The translations under genes were made by a program, and so were the position numbers. A DNA stretch of 6,498 nucleotides from Clostridiales bacterium (GTDB lineage Bacteria; Bacillota; Clostridia; Oscillospirales; Butyricicoccaceae), in NCBI GenBank assembly GCA_019420045.1, contig JAHZHY010000241.1:2287-8784 (forward strand), in the 5' to 3' direction. The first letter of the stretch is position 1. Each line of letters begins with the position of its first letter. The notes under the pieces are model-generated. The model was not told where the DNA came from. It saw only the letters and a program-made list of their open reading frames with translations, and did no database searches. This document shows positions 1 through 5,994 of this stretch, in pieces.

Positions 1-2
1 AA

Positions 3-704
3 AGAAAGATCCCTCTGCTGATTTTTGCCAGAGATTATCAGCCTTCTCCCGAGTGTCTGGCCATGGCTGAAAAATACGGTGTGCCAGTGGCCGGTTCTGC
101 GGAATATACCACCGACCTGATGGCTGCCATGACCTCTTCCCTCCATGTGCACCTGGGCCCCACCACCACCCTTCACGGCGTGCTGGTGGAGGTGTATGGC
201 GAAGGCATCCTTCTGCTGGGCGGCAGCGGCATCGGCAAAAGCGAGACCGCCATCGAGCTGGTCAAGCGTGGTCACCGGCTCATCGCCGATGACGCCGTGG
301 ACATCAAAAAGGTGTCGGCCAAGACGCTGGTAGGTTCGGCGCCGGAAATGATCCGCTATTTTATCGAGCTGCGTGGCATCGGTATCATCGATGTGCGCCG
401 CATCTTCGGTATGGGTTCGGTGAAGCCCACCGAGCGAGTGGATCTGGTGGTGCGTCTGGAAAAATGGGAAGACGGCAAGCCCTATGACCGGCTGGGCGTG
501 GACGAAGAGACCATGACCATTCTGGATATCAAGGTGCCGGCTTTGACCATTCCGGTGCATCCTGGACGGAATCTGGCGGTAATCCTGGAAGTGGCCGCCA
601 TGAACAACCGGAACAAGCGCATGGGCCACAACGCCGCAAAAGAACTGAGCGATAAGCTGTACCGCACCATGCTGGCCCAGCAGAACCCGGAAGAAAACGA
701 TTAA
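3..704 (+). CDS. hprK: HPr kinase/phosphorylase, 5'-truncated by window edge
   Basis: The protein phosphorylates and dephosphorylates the regulatory serine of HPr (and Crh), the switch for carbon catabolite repression in Firmicutes; it is a cytoplasmic hexamer in the known family. The frame is open from base 3, and residues before the first in-window ATG (base 63) already match the end of the N-terminal domain (IPLLIFARDYQPSPE), so the true start lies upstream; roughly 80 residues are missing compared with the usual ~310. Counting from base 3, visible landmarks are the catalytic His of TTLHGV (residue 58), the P-loop GGSGIGKS (73-80), the acidic pair in LIADD (96-97), the HprK signature ELRGIGI (122-128) and the Arg of PVHPGRN (189) used in phosphorolysis. 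All key residues are present, so it should be active. It ends in an intrinsic terminator, which separates it from murB. Identification is certain. Confidence 0.96.
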   Translation, partial: RKIPLLIFARDYQPSPECLAMAEKYGVPVAGSAEYTTDLMAAMTSSLHVHLGPTTTLHGVLVEVYGEGILLLGGSGIGKSETAIELVKRGHRLIADDAVDIKKVSAKTLVGSAPEMIRYFIELRGIGIIDVRRIFGMGSVKPTERVDLVVRLEKWEDGKPYDRLGVDEETMTILDIKVPALTIPVHPGRNLAVILEVAAMNNRNKRMGHNAAKELSDKLYRTMLAQQNPEEND

Positions 705-714
705 ACCACACCTG

Positions 715-751
715 AAAAAAGGGCGGATTGGTTGTCCGCCCTTTTTCTTTT
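715..751 (+). terminator. Intrinsic terminator after hprK
   Basis: A perfect 7-bp GC-rich stem (GGGCGGA at 721-727 with TCCGCCC at 735-741) encloses a 7-nt loop and is followed by TTTTTCTTTT. Six A at 715-720 can extend the stem into the T tract, which also makes the element usable in the opposite direction. It begins 11 nt after the hprK stop codon, so it most likely ends the hprK transcript. Confidence 0.92.
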
Positions 752-770
752 CCATGGGTGGGAGAAATCT

Positions 771-797
771 CCCCTCTCCACTACCAATGGAGAGGGG
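771..797. repeat. Perfect 10-bp inverted repeat over the murB -35 region
   Basis: CCCCTCTCCA (771-780) and TGGAGAGGGG (788-797) are exact reverse complements around a 7-nt loop. Only three T follow, so it is a poor stand-alone terminator, although it could back up the one at 715-751. It sits where the -35 hexamer of the murB promoter would lie; the expected -35 position (782-787) falls in the loop. It could be an operator, a stability hairpin or one copy of a dispersed short repeat; the sequence alone does not decide. A second inverted repeat, GGGAGA (760-765) with TCTCCC (768-773), overlaps its left arm by three bases, so the two hairpins would compete. Confidence 0.7.
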
Positions 798-801
798 TTT
801 G

Positions 802-810
802 TGCTATAAT
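802..810 (+). promoter_or_regulatory. Extended -10 promoter of the murB operon
   Basis: TGCTATAAT is a consensus extended -10 element (TG at 802-803, TATAAT at 805-810), which predicts a transcription start near 817-818 and a leader of about 28 nt before the murB ATG. No TTGACA-like -35 is visible at spacings of 15-19 nt, which fits a promoter relying on the extended -10. The -10 lies in a perfect 12-bp palindrome (804-815). As the only clear promoter in the window, it probably drives murB through dnaE. Confidence 0.75.
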
Positions 811-833
811 TATAGTAGAATATTATGCGCATT

Positions 834-840
834 GGGAGGA
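834..840 (+). promoter_or_regulatory. Shine-Dalgarno site of murB
   Basis: GGGAGGA ends 4 nt before ATG 845 (its GGAGG core ends 5 nt before) and lies downstream of the predicted transcription start. It decides the murB start: the frame is open back to base 728, but that extension would run through the terminator and promoter and has no family similarity. Confidence 0.85.
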
Positions 841-844
841 CACT

Positions 845-1765
845 ATGGAACAGAACAATTCCTTGAGCCAAGCCGCTGAAAAAGAAGATATCAAGATCTA
901 TTGGGATGAACCCATGAGCCGTCACACCACCATGCAGGTGGGCGGCCCCGCCGCCATGCTGGCCCAGCCCCGGGACATCCGGGAACTGGTGAGCCTGGTT
1001 TATCTGGCGGGAAAGAACAACTTCCGCTGCATGGTCATGGGCAACGGCTCCAATCTGATTTTCCCCGACGAGGGATACAAGGGTCTGGTGATCAAAACCG
1101 TGCCCAATTATGGGGGCATTTATGTGGATGACGACGGGGTGATCCGGGCGGAAGCCGGGGCCCTTTTGTCCCAGGTGGCCACGGTAGCGGCCCAGAACGG
1201 CCTCACCGGGCTGGAATTTGCCCAGGGGATTCCCGGCACCGTGGGCGGTGCTCTGTGCATGAACGCCGGGGCTTACGGCGGAGAAGTGGGGAATCTGGTG
1301 CAGCGCACCTGCTATATGGACGCAAATGCCAAGCTCCATATGCTGGCCCCCCAGGATCATCTGTTTGGCTACCGCACCAGCATGTTCAAGGAGAAACCGG
1401 GAAATGTGGTGCTTTACACCGAGTTCAAGCTCCAGCCGGGAGACCAGAAGGAAATTCAGGAAAAAATGAGCGATTACGCTGCTCGTCGCCGGGAGAAGCA
1501 GCCTTTGGATCAGCCTTCCGCCGGCAGCGTCTATAAGCGCCCCGAAGGCCATTATGCAGGAGAACTGATTGAGCAGTGCGGCCTGAAGGGATATCAGATC
1601 GGGGGAGCCATGGTTTCTACCAAGCATGCCGGGTTTATTGTCAACACCGGCAAGGCCACCGCATCCGATGTGATCGCTTTGATGGAGCACATCGAGGAAG
1701 TGGTGCTGGAAAAGACCGGCGTTTCTCTGGAAAGAGAAGTGCGGGTGGTGACCCACCGGCGGTAA
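845..1765 (+). CDS. murB: UDP-N-acetylenolpyruvoylglucosamine reductase
   Basis: This is the FAD- and NADPH-dependent cytoplasmic enzyme that reduces UDP-GlcNAc-enolpyruvate to UDP-MurNAc, the second committed step of peptidoglycan precursor synthesis. The 306-residue length fits the short (type II) MurB form of Gram-positive bacteria. Visible motifs are RHTTMQVGG (26-34), the FAD-binding GNGSNL (66-71), GIPGTVGGA with MNAGAYGGEV (128-148), the YRTS arginine (R177), the SAGSVYKRP serine proton donor (S228) and the C-terminal EREVRVV glutamate (E298). These match the catalytic Arg, Ser and Glu of the family. The start at ATG 845 follows a strong Shine-Dalgarno site and a leader from the promoter at 802-810. 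It is the first gene of the operon that continues into rapZ. Nothing suggests damage or transfer. Confidence 0.97.
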   Translation: MEQNNSLSQAAEKEDIKIYWDEPMSRHTTMQVGGPAAMLAQPRDIRELVSLVYLAGKNNFRCMVMGNGSNLIFPDEGYKGLVIKTVPNYGGIYVDDDGVIRAEAGALLSQVATVAAQNGLTGLEFAQGIPGTVGGALCMNAGAYGGEVGNLVQRTCYMDANAKLHMLAPQDHLFGYRTSMFKEKPGNVVLYTEFKLQPGDQKEIQEKMSDYAARRREKQPLDQPSAGSVYKRPEGHYAGELIEQCGLKGYQIGGAMVSTKHAGFIVNTGKATASDVIALMEHIEEVVLEKTGVSLEREVRVVTHRR

Positions 1766-1787
1766 CGATCGCCAAGATGATGTCTGG

Positions 1788-1794
1788 AAAGGAG
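1788..1794 (+). promoter_or_regulatory. Shine-Dalgarno site of rapZ
   Basis: AAAGGAG lies 11 nt before ATG 1806, a slightly long spacing. A GTG at 1794-1796 is in frame but overlaps this site and would add only four residues (MWLF) ahead of the conserved N-terminal strand, so ATG 1806 is preferred. Confidence 0.6.
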
Positions 1795-1805
1795 TGTGGC
1801 TTTTC

Positions 1806-2666
1806 ATGGAATGTTTGATCATATCGGGCATGGCCGGTGCCGGCAAGAGCATGGCGGTGGATGTGCTGGAAGATATCGGCTATTACTGCATTGACAATAT
1901 GCCGGTTTCCCTCATTCCCCGGTTTATTCAGCTGTTTGAAAAAAGCCGGGAGCAATTTGACCGGGTGGCCCTGGTGGTGGATGCCCGCAGCGGTGACGGC
2001 TTTGAGGAGCTGTGTCAGGAGCTGGACGATGCCAGAGGACCGGATTTTTCCTATCGGATCCTGTTTCTCGACGCCCGCAACGCCATTCTGACCAACCGGC
2101 ACAAGGAAAGCCGCCGGCGTCATCCTTTGCAGACGGCGGACATGGATCTGGAACAGGCACTTTATCAGGAGCGGCGGGTTCTGGAACCCATTCGCCGCCG
2201 GGCAGATTTTATGATCGACACCAGCGCTCTGCTTCCTGCCGATTTCCGGGCCTATCTGGTCAGTTTGTTTGCCGGTGGAGAAGAAGGGGACAGCATGGTC
2301 ATTTCCGTTGGCTCCTTTGGCTTCAAACACGGCATACCTGGGGAGTCGGACATGGTGTTTGATGTGCGCTTTCTGAAGAATCCCTACTATGTGCCTGAGC
2401 TGAAAAACAAAACCGGCCTGGATCAGGATGTGTTTGACTATGTGTTTTCCGACCCGGCGGCGGAGGATTTCTGCGAGCGGGTCTGTTCGCTGTTGGAATT
2501 TCTCATTCCCCGTTATATCGAAGAGGGGAAGATGAGCCTGGTGGTTTCCATCGGCTGCACCGGCGGTCAGCACCGCTCGGTGTCGGTGGCCCGGCATCTG
2601 GGTCAGCTGCTGGGCAAGCACGCCCGGAATGTGACCGTGCGCCATCGGGATGTGAAAAAGCACTAG
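1806..2666 (+). CDS. rapZ: RapZ/YvcJ family P-loop nucleotide-binding protein
   Basis: The family has an N-terminal P-loop domain and a C-terminal domain. In E. coli RapZ is an adaptor that senses glucosamine-6-phosphate and directs sRNA decay; in Bacillus YvcJ hydrolyses nucleotides and affects competence, and its target is unclear. Function here is inferred from the family. The 286-residue product carries the Walker A motif GMAGAGKS (8-15), LGYxCxDN-like IGYYCIDN (24-31), the acidic VVDARS strand (57-62), KESRRRHPL (100-108), the C-terminal FGFKHGIPGESDMVFDVRFL block (171-190), NPYYVPELKNKTG (192-204) and SIGCTGGQHRSV (248-259), ending HRDVKKH. All family hallmarks are intact. The C-terminus does not carry the longer basic tail used for sRNA binding in enteric RapZ. 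It lies 40 nt after murB and its stop overlaps the yvcK Shine-Dalgarno, so translation is probably coupled. Confidence 0.95.
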   Translation: MECLIISGMAGAGKSMAVDVLEDIGYYCIDNMPVSLIPRFIQLFEKSREQFDRVALVVDARSGDGFEELCQELDDARGPDFSYRILFLDARNAILTNRHKESRRRHPLQTADMDLEQALYQERRVLEPIRRRADFMIDTSALLPADFRAYLVSLFAGGEEGDSMVISVGSFGFKHGIPGESDMVFDVRFLKNPYYVPELKNKTGLDQDVFDYVFSDPAAEDFCERVCSLLEFLIPRYIEEGKMSLVVSIGCTGGQHRSVSVARHLGQLLGKHARNVTVRHRDVKKH

Positions 2667-2670
2667 GAGG
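2665..2670 (+). promoter_or_regulatory. Shine-Dalgarno site of yvcK, overlapping the rapZ stop
   Basis: AGGAGG begins inside the rapZ stop codon (TAG, 2664-2666) and is followed 8 nt later by ATG 2679. Ribosomes ending rapZ therefore release on the yvcK initiation site, which favours coupled expression. Confidence 0.8.
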
Positions 2671-2678
2671 CCGGTGGT

Positions 2679-3737
2679 ATGCTGCAAAACCAAGTGCCCC
2701 ATGATCTGTTGCGGGCCGCCCGGGCGGCGGGACGCAAGGTGGCGGCCATCGGCGGAGGTACCGGCCTTTCTACGCTGCTTCTGGGGCTGAAAGAATATAC
2801 CGACAACATTACCGCCATCGTCACCGTCACCGATGATGGCGGCGGCAGCGGCGTTTTGCGGGACGAGTACGGGATGCTCCCGCCGGGAGATATCCGCAAC
2901 TGCCTGCTGGCGCTGGCCAACACCAGCGACGCCATGAACGAACTGCTCAATTACCGCTTTCCCGAAGGTTCCCTCAAAGGCCAGAGCTTTGGAAATCTGT
3001 TTCTGCTGGCCCTCAATGGGGTGTGCGGCTCCTTCCGCACCGCCGTGGCCCGGATGAATGATTTTCTGGCGGTTACAGGTCAGGTCTTGCCGGTGACCAC
3101 CAGCAATGTGAGCCTGTGCGCCCAGTTTGAAGACGGCTCCTGTGTCACAGGAGAGACTGCCATCACCAAGGCAAAAAAACAGAACAATCTGGTGATCCAG
3201 AAGGTGGGGCTCAAGCCGGAGGGGGCCAAGGCCTTGCCGGAAGTGATCAAGGCCATTGACGAGGCCGATCTGATTATCCTGGGGCCGGGGAGCCTGTATA
3301 CCAGCATCATCCCCAATCTGTTGGTGGATGGAGTGTCGGAGGCCATCCGCCGCTCCCGGGGACTGAAAATCTATATTCTCAACATCATGACCCAGGATGG
3401 CGAGACCGAAGGGTACAGTGCTTCGGATCATCTCAAGGCATTGATGAGCCACGGCGGGCAGGCCGATGTGTGCCTCTATAACACCGACCGGGTGGCCCGC
3501 AGACTGCTGGAAAAATACGCCGGTGAGAGCGCCCGGCAGCTTTGGCCCGATCCCCGGGAATTCCGGCAGATGGGGGTGGAGCTGACGGGGGAATCCATTT
3601 TGTCCCGGGATGCTCAATTTGTCCGCCATGACCCATTGCGCCTGGCCTATGCGGTGATGAAAACTGCTGCCCGGCTGGCGCCACGGCAGCAAGTGCTGCG
3701 TTATTACGATGAACTGATGCTGCGGCAGGAGGAATAA
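2679..3737 (+). CDS. yvcK: YvcK family (gluconeogenesis factor, CofD-like fold)
   Basis: YvcK is needed for growth on gluconeogenic carbon sources and for normal cell shape in Bacillus; the family binds UDP-sugars (UDP-GlcNAc) and is linked to peptidoglycan control, but no enzyme activity is established. The 352-residue product shows the nucleotide-binding IGGGTGLS (24-31), TDDGGGSG (51-58), PPGDIRN (68-74), DGSCVTGE (152-159), GPGSLYTSIIPNLLV (202-216) and NIMTQDGETEGYSASDHL (235-252), in family order. About 18 residues precede the conserved core, rich in Arg and Ala; the Bacillus protein starts closer to the core. ATG 2679 is supported by the Shine-Dalgarno site at 2665-2670. The gene sits between rapZ and whiA as in most Firmicutes, and its stop is one base from the whiA ATG. 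Confidence 0.96.
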   Translation: MLQNQVPHDLLRAARAAGRKVAAIGGGTGLSTLLLGLKEYTDNITAIVTVTDDGGGSGVLRDEYGMLPPGDIRNCLLALANTSDAMNELLNYRFPEGSLKGQSFGNLFLLALNGVCGSFRTAVARMNDFLAVTGQVLPVTTSNVSLCAQFEDGSCVTGETAITKAKKQNNLVIQKVGLKPEGAKALPEVIKAIDEADLIILGPGSLYTSIIPNLLVDGVSEAIRRSRGLKIYILNIMTQDGETEGYSASDHLKALMSHGGQADVCLYNTDRVARRLLEKYAGESARQLWPDPREFRQMGVELTGESILSRDAQFVRHDPLRLAYAVMKTAARLAPRQQVLRYYDELMLRQEE

Positions 3738-3738
3738 G

Positions 3739-4629
3739 ATGTCCTTTACACAACAGATCAAAGAAGAGCTTTGCCGCCTGGGACCGGGCAAGGATTGCTG
3801 CGCCCGGGCGGAGTGTTATGGGATGCTGCTCTTTGCCGCGGTTTTCTCCCAAAGCCGCCTGCGGGTACATAGTGACCTGGCGGCGGTGCGAGGGAGAGTC
3901 CGGCAGCTTCTCCGCCGGTGCGCCGGTGTGGAAATTTGTCCTCGGTCCGATGGGACCAATGCCTTGGTTTTGGAAGACCCGCCTTCTTTGCGGCGGGTTT
4001 TTTCCGCCTTTGGATATGAATTCGAAGGGACCGCCCTTCATCTCAACCGGGCGGTGGTGGAAGAAGACTGCTGCCGCATCGCCTTCCTTCGGGGAGCTTT
4101 TCTCACCGGTGGATATGTGTCGGCTCCCGGGCGGGGGTATCACCTGGAACTGGTGACTTCCCATTACAATGTGGCCCGGCAGACGGTGCTGCTGTTGGAA
4201 GAAATGGGCCTTAGTTGCGGGTTTGTTTCCCGCCGGGGAAATTTTGTGCTTTACTACAAAGACAGCAATGTGATTGAAGATATCATCGGCCGCATGGGAG
4301 CCCCTGGGGCCGCCATGGATTTCCGGCTACGGAAGGTGGAAAAGGATTTCCGCAACAACATCAACCGGAAGGTCAACTGCGAGACGGCCAATCTGGGGAA
4401 AACGGTGGAAGCTGCTGCCCGCCAGTGTCATGCCATTGGAAGATTGGAAAAAGCGGGGCAGATGGAGCAGCTGCCCGAAAGTCTGCGAGAGACCGCCCGG
4501 GTGCGTATGGAGCATCCGGAAGAATCCCTCACAGAGCTTTTGCAGCATTTCGATCCGCCTCTTTCCAAACCGGGGCTGAACAACCGGCTGCGGAAGCTGG
4601 AGCAGCTGGCGGCCAAGTTGGAAGATTGA
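3739..4629 (+). CDS. whiA: DNA-binding regulator WhiA
   Basis: WhiA is a DNA-binding protein with a degenerate homing-endonuclease fold and a C-terminal helix-turn-helix domain. In Streptomyces it activates sporulation and division genes; in Bacillus it affects division and chromosome segregation. The 296 residues show MSFTQQIKEEL (1-11), the first LAGLIDADG-like helix around AECYGMLLFAAVFS (24-37), the second around RGAFLTGGYVS (118-128) with YHLELVT (134-140), the conserved RKVNCETANLGKTVEAA (210-226), and the helix-turn-helix ESLTELL...PPLSKPGLNNRLRKLEQLA (262-291). The acidic endonuclease residues are absent, as expected for WhiA, so it should bind but not cut DNA. Start: AGGAGG at 3727-3732, inside the end of yvcK, lies 6 nt before ATG 3739. 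An intragenic terminator-like hairpin spans codons 80-89. Confidence 0.96.
   Translation: MSFTQQIKEELCRLGPGKDCCARAECYGMLLFAAVFSQSRLRVHSDLAAVRGRVRQLLRRCAGVEICPRSDGTNALVLEDPPSLRRVFSAFGYEFEGTALHLNRAVVEEDCCRIAFLRGAFLTGGYVSAPGRGYHLELVTSHYNVARQTVLLLEEMGLSCGFVSRRGNFVLYYKDSNVIEDIIGRMGAPGAAMDFRLRKVEKDFRNNINRKVNCETANLGKTVEAAARQCHAIGRLEKAGQMEQLPESLRETARVRMEHPEESLTELLQHFDPPLSKPGLNNRLRKLEQLAAKLED
3977..4003 (+). terminator. Terminator-like hairpin inside whiA
   Basis: ACCCGCC (3977-3983) pairs perfectly with GGCGGGT (3992-3998) around an 8-nt loop, and the T run continues to 4003 (six T in all, 3998-4003). This has the shape of an intrinsic terminator on the sense strand, yet it lies in the middle of whiA. 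Translating ribosomes would normally cover it; it could act when translation of whiA fails. It may equally be a by-product of Pro, Arg and Phe codons in GC-rich DNA. Structure is seen; function is inference. Confidence 0.4.
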
Positions 4630-4646
4630 CAAAAGGCAAAGAAATT

Positions 4647-4651
4647 GGGAG
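4647..4651 (+). promoter_or_regulatory. Weak Shine-Dalgarno site of dnaE
   Basis: GGGAG lies 11 nt before ATG 4663, longer than ideal. An in-frame TTG at 4645-4647 overlaps it and would add only six residues without family support. ATG 4663 places the product start just before FVHLHVHS, as in other DnaE proteins. Confidence 0.5.
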
Positions 4652-4662
4652 ATAAAGATACT

Positions 4663-5994
4663 ATGGCCATTGATTTTGTCCATTTGCATGTGCACAGCGT
4701 ATTCAGCCTGTTGGACGGCGCCTGCCCTGTGGCGGAACTGCCCCGCAGAGCCAAAGAGCTGGGGCAGCAGTCCCTGGCCATCACCGATCACGGGGTGATG
4801 TACGGGTGCATTGATTTTTATAAAGCCTGTAAGGCGGAAGGAGTCCATCCCATCATCGGCTGCGAGGTCTATGTGGCGCCTCGCAGCCGCTTTGACAAAA
4901 CAGCAGAACTGGACGGGGAAGCCTATCACCTGGTGCTTTTGTGCCAGAACCAGAAGGGATATGAAAACCTGATCTATCTGGTGAGCCAGGGCTTTCTCCA
5001 GGGGTTTTACAACAAGCCCCGGGTGGACTGGGAGTTGCTGAAAGAATACCACGAAGGGCTGATCTGTCTGTCGGCCTGTCTGGCCGGGCAGGTGCCCCAG
5101 CTGCTGGATCAGGACAACTATGAAGGTGCCCTGGAGCTGGCCACACAATACCGGGATCTGTTTGGCCCGGAGAACTATTTCATCGAGGTGCAGGACCACG
5201 GCATCCCGGAACAGAAGAAGGTCAATGAGGGCTTGTGCCGTCTGGCCAAAGAGCTGGGCGTGGGATTGGTGGCCACCAACGACGCCCATTATCTCAAGCG
5301 GGAGGATGCCTCCAGCCAGGATGTGCTCCTTTGCATCCAGACAGGAAAAACGGTGGATGAGCCCAACCGGATGCGCTTTGAAGGGGAAGAATTCTACCTG
5401 AAAAGCGGAGAGGAGATGGCACAGCTCTTTCCCGAGGACAAATTCCCCGGGGCCATTTCCAACACAGTGAAGATCGCAGAGCGCTGCCAGGTGGAGTTCG
5501 ATTTTTCAGAGCAGCACCTGCCGGCCTTCGATGTGCCCGAAGGCTATGACGCCGAGGGCTATCTGCGTCATCTGGCCGATGAGGGCTTTGCCCGCTTGTA
5601 CCCCGACAAGGATGCTTCCTACCGGGAGCGTCTGGAATACGAACTGGACATGATCTGCCGCATGGGCTTTACCGACTATTTCCTCATTGTGGCCGATTTC
5701 GTCCGCTTTGCCCGGTCCCGGGATATCCCGGTGGGCCCTGGGCGGGGCAGCGCCGCAGGCAGCATGGTCAGTTATTGCCTGGGCATCACCGACATCGACC
5801 CCATGCGCTATAACCTGTATTTCGAACGGTTTTTGAACCCGGAACGGGTGTCCATGCCCGATATCGATATGGACTTCTGCGGCGTACGGCGGCAGGAGGT
5901 CATCGACTATGTGGTGGAAAAATACGGAGAAGACCATGTGGCCCAGATTATCACCTTCGGCACCATGGCGGCCAAGGCGGCGGTGCGGGACTGA
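4663..5994 (+). CDS. dnaE: DNA polymerase III alpha subunit, N-terminal part, interrupted
   Basis: DnaE is a C-family replicative polymerase; full proteins are about 1,100-1,200 residues. This open frame gives only 443. It covers the PHP domain (about 1-280) and the start of the polymerase palm. Candidate PHP metal ligands are all present: H7 and H9 (HLH), D18, H43 (TDHG), E68, H89, C139 and D207/H209 (NDAHY), so the PHP exonuclease could be active. [10 protein letters not shown] (358-367) and PDIDMDF (399-405, catalytic D400 and D402) are intact. The frame ends after [12 protein letters not shown] with a TGA at 5992-5994, where relatives continue with about seven conserved residues (VGRAL-type). 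The rest resumes in another frame, so a stand-alone product would lack the third catalytic Asp, fingers, clamp-binding and C-terminal domains and could not polymerise. It lies 33 nt after whiA, probably in the same operon. Confidence 0.9.
   Translation: MAIDFVHLHVHSVFSLLDGACPVAELPRRAKELGQQSLAITDHGVMYGCIDFYKACKAEGVHPIIGCEVYVAPRSRFDKTAELDGEAYHLVLLCQNQKGYENLIYLVSQGFLQGFYNKPRVDWELLKEYHEGLICLSACLAGQVPQLLDQDNYEGALELATQYRDLFGPENYFIEVQDHGIPEQKKVNEGLCRLAKELGVGLVATNDAHYLKREDASSQDVLLCIQTGKTVDEPNRMRFEGEEFYLKSGEEMAQLFPEDKFPGAISNTVKIAERCQVEFDFSEQHLPAFDVPEGYDAEGYLRHLADEGFARLYPDKDASYRERLEYELDMICRMGFTDYFLIVADFVRFARSRDIPVGPGRGSAAGSMVSYCLGITDIDPMRYNLYFERFLNPERVSMPDIDMDFCGVRRQEVIDYVVEKYGEDHVAQIITFGTMAAKAAVRD

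Noticed and set aside
728..844. 39-residue N-terminal extension of MurB
   Set aside because: The extension would be translated from the terminator loop and promoter DNA; ATG 845 has the good Shine-Dalgarno site and matches the family's N-terminus.
1777..1818. Short 13-codon frame (MMSGKECGFSWNV) overlapping the rapZ start, as a possible leader peptide
   Set aside because: No Shine-Dalgarno site precedes it, no regulatory codon run or attenuator is present, and the AAAGGAG inside it serves rapZ.
701..1852. A 383-codon minus-strand open frame opposite murB
   Set aside because: Same reasoning: antisense to an intact MurB, crosses the promoter and terminator region, and has no recognisable domain.
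1641..3791. A 716-codon open frame on the minus strand across the end of murB, rapZ and yvcK
   Set aside because: It is antisense to three clearly conserved genes, its product is low-complexity in style (rich in His, Gln, Pro, Gly), and no family motif is visible. Long antisense frames are expected when GC-rich third positions remove stop codons on the other strand.
4327..5289. A 320-codon minus-strand open frame opposite the end of whiA and the start of dnaE
   Set aside because: Antisense shadow of conserved coding sequence, with biased composition and no motif.
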